DNA from: an uncultured Bacilli bacterium
GTDB taxonomy: Bacteria > Bacillota_I > Bacilli_A > RF39 > UBA660
Direction of reading: 5' to 3'
DNA length: 6,406 nucleotides
Assembly (NCBI GenBank): GCA_934096015.1
Contig: CAKOLD010000047.1
Coordinates: 1 to 6,406 of the forward strand
Shown here: positions 1 to 5,357 of the stretch, piece after piece
Position numbering within the stretch: position 1 is the stretch's first letter
Layout: every line of letters starts with the position of its first letter
Made by a program: the position numbers and the translations under genes
The notes under the pieces: generated by a model
What the model saw: only the letters and a program-made list of their open reading frames with translations
Told to the model about the DNA's origin: nothing
The model's database searches: none

Positions 1-40
1 AAAGTACTAATGCAAATGATATATAATAACGTTTCTTCAT
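1..40 (-). CDS. N-terminus of a probable exported protein (partial, cut by window edge)
   Basis: An ATG at 40..38 opens a frame that stays open to the window edge and encodes MKKRYYISFALVL, 13 codons. The pattern of basic residues followed by a hydrophobic run is that of a signal peptide or N-terminal membrane anchor. An in-frame TAA at about 67..65 rules out a much longer N-terminus, and no other usual start codon lies between them in frame. The ribosome binding site is weak: there is GAGAG and GTGG upstream but no clear GGAGG. Two candidate promoters lie upstream on the same strand (134-163 and 64-71). The function cannot be told from 13 residues. Confidence 0.6.
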   Translation of the reverse strand, partial: MKKRYYISFALVL

Positions 41-63
41 AGAACCACTACTCTCTATATTTA

Positions 64-71
64 ATTATACA
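64..71 (-). promoter_or_regulatory. Candidate -10 element close to the left-edge gene
   Basis: The minus strand carries TGTATAAT, with a perfect TATAAT at 69..64. A start site near 57 would leave a leader of about 17 nt before the ATG at 40. No good -35 lies 16-18 bp upstream. The closest match, TAGACA at 96..91, is 21 bp away, which is too far for normal spacing. It may be a weak second promoter or a chance match in AT-rich DNA. Confidence 0.3.
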
Positions 72-102
72 TTATTACTATAGAATATTTTGTCTAATTT
101 TA

Positions 103-131
103 TAAGTAGACCAGGAACCCTATACTACTTA
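103..131 (-). repeat. 29-bp dyad over the predicted transcription start (operator or leader hairpin)
   Basis: The arms TAAGTAG (103-109) and CTACTTA (125-131) are perfect inverted complements. An inner AGG/CCT pair (113-115 and 119-121) shares the same centre at 117. Arm centres are 22 bp apart, about two helical turns, which suits a dimeric repressor. The predicted +1 of the upstream promoter is near 127, inside the dyad, so a transcript from there would contain only part of the 5' arm. As RNA it would fold fully only in transcripts starting further upstream. No U-tract follows, so it is not a terminator. Operator versus RNA hairpin is unresolved. Confidence 0.45.
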
Positions 132-133
132 CC

Positions 134-163
134 ATTATACATTTAGCCCCCTCCCCCTGTCAA
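134..163 (-). promoter_or_regulatory. Near-consensus sigma-A promoter with G-rich spacer
   Basis: On the minus strand TTGACA (163..158) and TATAAT (139..134) both match the consensus hexamers exactly, separated by 18 bp. The start site would be near 127, giving a leader of about 87 nt to the ATG at 40. The spacer begins GGGGGAGGGGGC, which is striking in this AT-rich window. The -35 starts 5 bp after the T-tract of the nrnA terminator, so this promoter resets transcription for the gene running off the left edge. Confidence 0.75.
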
Positions 164-168
164 GGGTT

Positions 169-195
169 AAAAAAATTAGACTTCTTTGTCTAATT
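169..195 (-). terminator. Intrinsic terminator of the ackA-nrnA operon, overlapping the nrnA 3' end
   Basis: On the minus strand AATTAGAC (195..188), loop AAAGAA (187..182) and GTCTAATT (181..174) form a perfect 8-bp stem, with the T-run continuing to 169. The upstream arm and loop are the last codons of nrnA, and the stop codon TAA (178..176) sits in the downstream arm. The stem is AT-rich and so of moderate strength. Confidence 0.75.
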
Positions 196-1147
196 CATTT
201 TTATATTCTAAACAAACTTCATCAAGTTCTTGAAATAATTTATCAACATCAGTATCAGTTTTTATTCTAGCACCACTAGCATACTTATGCCCACCACCAT
301 TATATTTATTTGCAACTAAATTAATAATTGGGCCTCTACTTCTAATACTAATTTTATATATATCATTTTTTTCATCATAGCTTGAAAAAGCCCAAGAATA
401 GTATTCTTTAATATAATTAAAATTATTTATCATATTAGAAGCAGTAGAAGCATCTACATTATATTCTTTCATTATTTCTGGCGTAATCTTTATAAAAGCA
501 AATCCATTTTCAGTTACTTTCATATTTTGAGCAATATATGCTTGAAACCTAAACTCATTTAATGGTCTTTGATACAATTGATCATACAAATTTCTTAAAT
601 CAAGACTATAATTATCCATTAAATAAGAAACCATTTTAAATGTTTTACTAGAAGTATAAGAAAATAAAAATCTATCACTATCTGCAACTACCCCTAAAAA
701 CAAATTTTCTGCAATATGATGATCCATTTTTAAATTAGTACTCATAATTAATTCAATTATTAATTGACAAGTACTACTACTTTCAACATCGATAAGTTCT
801 ATTTCTCCAGTTTTATCTTCAAATGGATGATGATCTATTTTAATAACCTCTTTATAAACATCATAATTTACTCCATCAATTCTATGAATATTAGGAACAT
901 CTAAAATAATAAGTAAAGGATTATTTAATTTTTTATCATCAATCTTATCTAAAACACCATAATACTTAAACTTAGCAACACTATTCCCAACTGCATAAAC
1001 CTTTTTATTAGGAAATGTTTTCTTTATAGAATCTCTTAAAGCAATTTGACTAGCAATTGCATCAGGATCAGGTCCTACATGTCTTGCTAAAACTATTTCA
1101 TCATAAGACTTTATCTTTTTATATATTTTTTTATAAATATTATTCAA
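176..1147 (-). CDS. nrnA: NrnA-type DHH/DHHA1 phosphoesterase (oligoribonuclease / pAp phosphatase)
   Basis: This 323-residue protein has the full DHH-DHHA1 layout: motif I at H23-x3-D27-x-D29 (HVGPDPD), motif II D83 (ILDVPN), the DHH signature 105-107 and motif IV D156, which supply the metal ligands. The DHHA1 half carries R269/R271 and GGGHKYASGA (284-293), which bind the substrate end. Length and motif wording match Bacillus subtilis NrnA (about 313 aa), a cytosolic enzyme that degrades 2-5 nt RNAs and dephosphorylates 3',5'-bisphosphoadenosine (pAp). Motif IV reads DSD where B. subtilis has DTG, a mild change. The start is TTG at 1147..1145: AGGTG lies 5 nt upstream, and no Met occurs before motif I. 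It begins 8 nt after the ackA stop, so it is probably co-transcribed and translationally coupled. A cyclic-dinucleotide (GdpP-like) role is unlikely because there are no membrane or PAS domains. Confidence 0.9.
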   Translation of the reverse strand: MNNIYKKIYKKIKSYDEIVLARHVGPDPDAIASQIALRDSIKKTFPNKKVYAVGNSVAKFKYYGVLDKIDDKKLNNPLLIILDVPNIHRIDGVNYDVYKEVIKIDHHPFEDKTGEIELIDVESSSTCQLIIELIMSTNLKMDHHIAENLFLGVVADSDRFLFSYTSSKTFKMVSYLMDNYSLDLRNLYDQLYQRPLNEFRFQAYIAQNMKVTENGFAFIKITPEIMKEYNVDASTASNMINNFNYIKEYYSWAFSSYDEKNDIYKISIRSRGPIINLVANKYNGGGHKYASGARIKTDTDVDKLFQELDEVCLEYKNELDKEV

Positions 1148-1155
1148 AACAACAC

Positions 1156-2349
1156 CTATTTTACAAGCTCATAAGTATCAGTTGCGATCATTAATTCTTC
1201 ATTAGTTGGAACAACCATAACTAAAACACTTGAATCATCATTACTTATTACACCTTCACTAATTTCTTTATAACTTGCTATAGAATCATTCTTTTCTTTA
1301 TCTAAATTTATATTTAAACACTTTAATTTATTTAAAAGTTTTTCTCTAAATAAACATCCATTTTCTCCAACACCAGCAGTTAAAACTAAAGCATCAACTT
1401 TTCCATCAAGTTCCATATAATATTTAACTACATAACTAGCAATCTTATCAACATACATATCAAATGCTAAAATAGCTTTTTTATCACTTTTAGCCATAGC
1501 ATCCTCAACATCTCTACAATCACTAAATCCTGAAATTCCAGCAAGTCCACTTTGTTTATTTAAAATAGTATCAACATCATCTATACTTGAATCTGATTGA
1601 TTCATATAATACTTAATAATTGAATAATCAATATCTCCACTACGAGTTCCCATCATAATACCAGCATTTGGACTAAATCCCATGGTAGTATCATAACTCT
1701 TTCCATCTTTAACACAACATAAACTTCCACCACTACCAATGTGAGCAATTATAAGATTTACATCTTCCTTATTTAATTTTTCTTTCATAGTTTTAGTAAT
1801 AAACTTATGACTAGTACCATGAAATCCATATTTTCTTATTTTATAATCAGTATACCAAGAATATGGAACTGTATATAAATAATTTACTTCTGGTATTGTT
1901 TGATGAAATGCTGTATCAAAAACTCCAACGTTTGGTGTATCTTTTAGACTATCTCTAAAAGCAGAAACACCTATTAAATTTGCTGGATTATGTAAAGGTG
2001 CTAAAGGAATGCACTCTCTAACTGTCTCTAATACTTCATCATCAATAATTACGCTATCACTAAACTTATCTCCACCATGAACTAATCTATGTCCAATTCC
2101 ATCTAATTCATCTAGTGAATCAATAACTTTATTAAGAAGTAATTCTTTTATTAAAACTTGAACAGCTTCTTTATGATCAGTTATCTTTTCAACTTTCTTA
2201 GTTTTATTTCCATTAATTTTAATAGAATAAAAAGAATCATCTAATCCTATTTTTTCAAAATATCCTCCAATTAATTCTTTACCTTCAGGCATTAGAAATA
2301 AAGTAAACTTTAAAGAACTACTACCTGCATTTACACTTAATATTTTCAT
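1156..2349 (-). CDS. ackA: Acetate kinase
   Basis: This full-length 397-aa protein belongs to the acetate/propionate kinase (ASKHA) family. It interconverts acetyl phosphate plus ADP with acetate plus ATP in the cytosol, normally the last ATP-yielding step of acetate fermentation together with phosphotransacetylase. No pta gene is in the window. Visible motifs are NAGSSSLKF (N7, S10, S12, K14), HRLVHGG (R88), FDTAFH (D145), YGFHGTSHK (H177), the phosphate-binding HIGSGGS (203-209), MGTRSGDID (R236) and the C-terminal NEE (384-385). These align with the known catalytic residues N7, R91, D148, H180, R241 and E384 of the Methanosarcina enzyme. The ATG is supported by AAGGAGAG at 2362..2355. Its own promoter lies upstream (2369-2397), and nrnA follows after 8 nt. 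A butyrate kinase is less likely given the motif wording and length. Confidence 0.97.
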   Translation of the reverse strand: MKILSVNAGSSSLKFTLFLMPEGKELIGGYFEKIGLDDSFYSIKINGNKTKKVEKITDHKEAVQVLIKELLLNKVIDSLDELDGIGHRLVHGGDKFSDSVIIDDEVLETVRECIPLAPLHNPANLIGVSAFRDSLKDTPNVGVFDTAFHQTIPEVNYLYTVPYSWYTDYKIRKYGFHGTSHKFITKTMKEKLNKEDVNLIIAHIGSGGSLCCVKDGKSYDTTMGFSPNAGIMMGTRSGDIDYSIIKYYMNQSDSSIDDVDTILNKQSGLAGISGFSDCRDVEDAMAKSDKKAILAFDMYVDKIASYVVKYYMELDGKVDALVLTAGVGENGCLFREKLLNKLKCLNINLDKEKNDSIASYKEISEGVISNDDSSVLVMVVPTNEELMIATDTYELVK

Positions 2350-2368
2350 AAAATCTCTCCTTACTTAG

Positions 2369-2397
2369 ATTATACAAAAAAAAATTAAAAAAAACAA
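2369..2397 (-). promoter_or_regulatory. ackA-nrnA promoter embedded in the preceding terminator
   Basis: On the minus strand a perfect TATAAT (2374..2369) sits 17 bp from TTGTTT (2397..2392), which matches only the TTG of the -35 consensus. The spacer is almost all T with one AA step, so the DNA is probably bent or stiff. The predicted start is near 2362, at or just before the AAGGAG ribosome binding site, leaving a leader of only about 13 nt. The -35 overlaps the last stem base and the U-tract of the plsC terminator. Confidence 0.6.
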
Positions 2398-2415
2398 CGA
2401 AGCCTATTACTTCGT
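2387..2415 (-). terminator. Intrinsic terminator of the plsC-acs-plsC operon
   Basis: On the minus strand ACGAAG (2415..2410), loop TAATAGG (2409..2403) and CTTCGT (2402..2397) form a 6-bp stem followed by TGTTTTTTTT (2396..2387). The stop codon TAA of the second acyltransferase is the first three bases of the loop, so its last two sense codons (Thr, Lys) form the upstream arm. Confidence 0.75.
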
Positions 2416-2988
2416 CATTAATTTTTTTACACAATTATATAATTTCTTATTAGCACTTTCCAAATCCATATTAGTTACTTTAAAAGGTTTCCCATAACGT
2501 ATAGTTAAATTTTTACTCCGAAACTTATAATCCCCAGTAATTGCAAAAGGAACCAAATAAGCATCCATTTTCTTTGCCATAGATACTGCTCCAAATTTAA
2601 AAGGCAATAACAATTGATCTGTCTTATTTCTAGTCCCTTCTGGGAAAAGTCCTATAGCTCCACCATCTTTTAAAACATCCAAAGCTTGTTCTACAGCTTC
2701 ACTATCCTTCTTACTTCTATCAACACTTATACATCCAGTATGTTTAAAAAACCAGGCAGTTTTTTTATTGTCAAAATATTCTCTTTTTGCCATATAATGT
2801 ATTCCTCTTTTTGTAGCAATAATAGTTAAACACTGATCATATAAATGCTTATGATTACCAACAATCACTATTGGCCCGTCTTTAGGAATATATTCTTTAT
2901 TAATTATCTTAGGATTATAATAAAATTTAAAAATAGGTGTTAAAATTAATTTTCCAATTTTATATAATAAAGGTACCCGACTATTCAT
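2407..2988 (-). CDS. 1-acylglycerol-3-phosphate O-acyltransferase family protein (PlsC-like, second copy)
   Basis: This PlsC/LPLAT-family enzyme transfers an acyl group from acyl-CoA or acyl-ACP to a lysophospholipid such as lysophosphatidic acid at the inner membrane face. With the chosen start (193 aa) the catalytic HX4D is H46-D51 in NHKHLYD, followed by GCISVDRS (85-92), the acceptor-binding FPEGTR (115-120) and the VPFAITGDY block (147-155). The N-terminus is hydrophobic and basic, suggesting peripheral membrane contact. Five in-frame ATGs precede the body (3009, 3006, 2994, 2991, 2988). I chose 2988 because GGTGA lies 8 nt upstream and the length then best fits the paralogue at 4713-5267; starting at 3009 would add 7 residues. 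It overlaps the synthetase end by 8 nt, implying coupled translation. The acyl acceptor cannot be told from sequence. Confidence 0.88.
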   Translation of the reverse strand: MNSRVPLLYKIGKLILTPIFKFYYNPKIINKEYIPKDGPIVIVGNHKHLYDQCLTIIATKRGIHYMAKREYFDNKKTAWFFKHTGCISVDRSKKDSEAVEQALDVLKDGGAIGLFPEGTRNKTDQLLLPFKFGAVSMAKKMDAYLVPFAITGDYKFRSKNLTIRYGKPFKVTNMDLESANKKLYNCVKKLMTK

Positions 2989-4711
2989 CATCATCTTCAC
3001 CAACATCATTCTGTAATGTTTTAAAATCTACTTTTCCTAATTTAGTCTTAGGTAAATTTTTTCTATAAACAAATTCATAAGGTACCATATATTTAGCTAA
3101 ATTCTTTTTACAATATTCTTTAATTTCTGCTTTTACAAATATTCCATGAAATCCTCTTTTTAAAACAATAAAAGCCTTAGGAACCTCTTGTTTATAAGGA
3201 TGAGGTACTCCAACTACTGAACACTGTAACACTGCAGGATGAGCTTCTATAACTTCTTCTATATGTGAAGGATATACATTATAACCACTAGAAATGATCA
3301 TTCTTTTAAGCCTTCCTTTATAAAATAAGAATCCATCACTATCCATATAACCTAAATCTCCCGTATGCAACCATACATAACCATCTTTATGAATTTGCAA
3401 CGCTTCATTAGTTTCCTTTTCATTATTTAAATATCCCATCATTAACCCCTTAGAATTAATTACTATTTCCCCAATCTCTCCATAAGGAACTCTTTCTCTG
3501 GTGCTAGGATTAATAATTTTTATATGATTACCAATAAGTGGAATACCCACACTTCCTGATTTATTAACATCATCATGTGCTAAAGTTACAGCAGCAAGTG
3601 CCTCACTCATTCCATAACCTTGAACAACTTTAGATTTACAACCATGAAGTTTTAAATATTCATTAATCTTATCTTCTAAAGTTTTAGGTAATATATCTCC
3701 ACCAGTTACTACATATTTAAGAAAAGATAAATCAAGATTTTCTATATTATGACAATTTATTAAAGCCTCAAACAAAGTTGGAACTCCTAAAACACAAGTA
3801 GGTTTATATTTATTAAAAAGAATATCAAATTTTTTAGAATCAAAAGTAGGAATTAATATTGTTGAACATCCCAATACCAAAGGCGTATGCATACATACAC
3901 TTAATCCAAATCCATGAAAATTAGGCATAATAGCTAAACAACTATCTCCAGAATTTAATTTAACTAAACTTATACTTTCTTGTAATGCACCCCATGCAAA
4001 AGATTTATTCTGAATAACTACATTCTTAGGAGTACCACTAGTTCCTCCACTATGAATAATAACTCCTGCAACATCTCCTCCATAATTAATATAAGTTTTG
4101 GCAACTTTAAAAGAAGATTTTTTAATAAATTTACCATAACTAATTACCTTCATACTCTTTTTAATTCTTTTATTCTTAAATTGAGTAAATTTATATCCAA
4201 TTTTCATTATTAAATTCATAGAATTACTAGCACTTACTAAAATAACATCCTTAACTTCTATTCCATCAATAAAACTCTCAATTTTACTATACATTAAATC
4301 TATTAAAACTAAACATACACTATTAGTTGAAATTAAACTTTCTTTTATTTCAACTTCACTAGATAAAGGATGCAACATATTAGCAATAGCCCCTATTTTA
4401 TTTAAAGCATATAAACAAATCAATACCTCTGGAATATTAGGCATACACAATGTAACTACATCACCCTTTTTTATACCCATTTCTTTAAATGATACACTTG
4501 CTCTATCAATCTGTTTAATAAACTTTTTATAAGTAACTTTTTTATTAAAATATTGATAAGCAACATTAGAAGGATACTTAATACTACTTTGTCTTACTGC
4601 TTCATACATACTTACATTAGGAATTTTCTTTTTAAGTTCATCTTCTCTATAATACTTATTCCAAGGTTCTATAAGCCTTTCTTTTTTTCTAAATAATTTA
4701 AATATTGACAT
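2981..4711 (-). CDS. AMP-forming acyl-CoA / acyl-ACP synthetase (FadD/Aas-like)
   Basis: This 576-residue member of the ANL adenylating superfamily activates a carboxylic acid, probably a fatty acid, to acyl-AMP and then to a thioester of CoA or ACP. Visible motifs are the phosphate-binding HSGGTSGTPK (220-229), GYGMSEA (365-371), TGDLGY (450-455), the hinge GRLKRMIISSGYNVYP (466-481) and the C-terminal catalytic lysine in PKTKLGKVD (K560). Both the large N-terminal and the small C-terminal lid domains are complete. The ATG at 4711 is chosen because GGAGG (4722..4718) lies 6 nt upstream. An ATG at 4729 would add 6 residues inside the upstream gene and has no comparable site. The protein ends in an acidic GEDDDE tail, a by-product of overlap with the ATG repeats of the next gene. 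It lies between two PlsC genes, favouring a phospholipid role over beta-oxidation, with no oxidation genes nearby. Chain length and CoA versus ACP are undetermined. Confidence 0.88.
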   Translation of the reverse strand: MSIFKLFRKKERLIEPWNKYYREDELKKKIPNVSMYEAVRQSSIKYPSNVAYQYFNKKVTYKKFIKQIDRASVSFKEMGIKKGDVVTLCMPNIPEVLICLYALNKIGAIANMLHPLSSEVEIKESLISTNSVCLVLIDLMYSKIESFIDGIEVKDVILVSASNSMNLIMKIGYKFTQFKNKRIKKSMKVISYGKFIKKSSFKVAKTYINYGGDVAGVIIHSGGTSGTPKNVVIQNKSFAWGALQESISLVKLNSGDSCLAIMPNFHGFGLSVCMHTPLVLGCSTILIPTFDSKKFDILFNKYKPTCVLGVPTLFEALINCHNIENLDLSFLKYVVTGGDILPKTLEDKINEYLKLHGCKSKVVQGYGMSEALAAVTLAHDDVNKSGSVGIPLIGNHIKIINPSTRERVPYGEIGEIVINSKGLMMGYLNNEKETNEALQIHKDGYVWLHTGDLGYMDSDGFLFYKGRLKRMIISSGYNVYPSHIEEVIEAHPAVLQCSVVGVPHPYKQEVPKAFIVLKRGFHGIFVKAEIKEYCKKNLAKYMVPYEFVYRKNLPKTKLGKVDFKTLQNDVGEDDDE

Positions 4712-4712
4712 T

Positions 4713-5267
4713 CTATTCCTCCAAATCATTAATCTTATTTTTTAATATTTCATTTTCTTTATCTATATTATCACTCACCAAATAAGGTTTTCCAAATATA
4801 ATTTTTAAATTATTACTAAATAATTTATAATCACCAACAATCTTAAAATATACTATCTTACTATTAGTACTACTCGCTAATCTAACTGCCCCTTTTTTAA
4901 AAGGTAGTAACTCTCTTTTTCCTTTTTCAGTAGTACCCTCAGGAAATATTCCTATTACTTCATCATCATTTAAATAGTCACAAGCCTCTTCAATAACTTC
5001 AGGACAATGTCTACTTCTATCAACAGATATTAACCCCATATTAGAAAATATAATACTCTTAAATCCAGTAAATAATTCCCTCTTTGCCAAAAAATGAATT
5101 GTCCTTTTAGTAGAACTAATAAGCAAAAAACAATCTAAATTATTTATATGATTACCAGCTATTATAATTCTACCATTATAAGGTATATTTTCACTTCCTA
5201 CTATTTTAGGTCTTAAAAAAACTAAAGTAAATAACTTAATAAAAGGTCTTAATATTCTATATAACAT
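4713..5267 (-). CDS. 1-acylglycerol-3-phosphate O-acyltransferase family protein (PlsC-like, first copy)
   Basis: This 184-residue LPLAT-family acyltransferase is the first gene of the lipid operon. The HX4D catalytic pair is H40-D45 in NHINNLD, followed by GLISVDRS (78-85), FPEGTTEKGK (108-117) and FKIVGDY (141-147). It is clearly paralogous to the copy at 2407-2988: both share the LPFK-GAV segment after block III and the FGKPY/YGKPF region near the end. The usual Arg of FPEGTR is replaced by Thr here, which may alter acceptor phosphate binding. The N-terminus (MLYRILRPFIKLFTLVFLRP) is amphipathic to hydrophobic, typical of membrane-associated members. The ATG at 5267 has a modest site, GAGTGATG (5279..5272). 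Its last codons contain the ribosome binding site of the synthetase, which starts 2 nt beyond its TAG stop, an arrangement like a split Aas protein. Confidence 0.88.
   Translation of the reverse strand: MLYRILRPFIKLFTLVFLRPKIVGSENIPYNGRIIIAGNHINNLDCFLLISSTKRTIHFLAKRELFTGFKSIIFSNMGLISVDRSRHCPEVIEEACDYLNDDEVIGIFPEGTTEKGKRELLPFKKGAVRLASSTNSKIVYFKIVGDYKLFSNNLKIIFGKPYLVSDNIDKENEILKNKINDLEE
4718..4722 (-). promoter_or_regulatory. Ribosome binding site that fixes the synthetase start
   Basis: GGAGG on the minus strand lies within the Leu-Glu-Glu codons closing the upstream acyltransferase, 6 nt before the ATG at 4711. It shows that the ATG at 4729 is not the start and that the two genes do not overlap but are separated by a single base after the TAG stop. 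Confidence 0.85.
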
Positions 5268-5291
5268 AATTCATCACTCAATCATAAACAT

Positions 5292-5319
5292 ATTTTATCA
5301 TATGCAAAAAAAAATACAA
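5292..5319 (-). promoter_or_regulatory. Promoter of the plsC-acs-plsC operon, overlapping a terminator
   Basis: On the minus strand TTGTAT (5319..5314) and TAAAAT (5297..5292) are separated by 16 bp, with an extended -10 TGA (5300..5298) directly upstream of the -10. The predicted start near 5285 leaves a leader of about 18 nt. The -35 lies in the terminator stem of the preceding gene. TATGAT at 5302..5297 is an alternative -10 but has no properly spaced -35. Confidence 0.5.
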
Positions 5320-5335
5320 AATATTTGTATTCTTT
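5306..5335 (-). terminator. Intrinsic terminator after the right-edge surface protein gene
   Basis: On the minus strand AATACAAA (5331..5324), loop TAT and TTTGTATT (5320..5313) form a perfect 8-bp stem followed by T residues to 5306. Upstream A residues (about 5336..5333) can pair with the first Ts and lengthen the stem. It lies 22-50 nt past the TAA stop at 5358. The stem is AT-rich, but the 9-nt T-run is strong. The plus strand has only a short T-run after the hairpin, so it mainly serves the minus strand. Confidence 0.75.
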
Positions 5336-5357
5336 TATAATTATAAAAATCTATTTA

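Noticed and set aside
134..142. A tiny ORF (ATG at 142, Met-Tyr-Asn-Gly-Lys then TAG) behind the G-rich tract acting as a ribosome binding site
   Set aside because: The ATG overlaps the TATAAT of a consensus promoter and lies upstream of the predicted start site, so it would not be in that transcript.
41..175. Riboswitch or T-box leader between nrnA and the left-edge gene
   Set aside because: I see no T-box sequence, no known aptamer core, and no terminator/antiterminator pair downstream of the promoter; only one dyad is present.
2981..4711. The synthetase as menaquinone-pathway MenE or a nonribosomal peptide adenylation domain
   Set aside because: There are no menaquinone genes, carrier or condensation domains nearby, and two acyltransferases flank it, so a fatty-acid role is more likely, though the substrate is not proven.
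4712..4729. A 17-nt overlap between the synthetase and the first plsC (start at 4729)
   Set aside because: A GGAGG site at proper spacing supports the ATG at 4711; the extra residues lie in the upstream gene and have no initiation signal.
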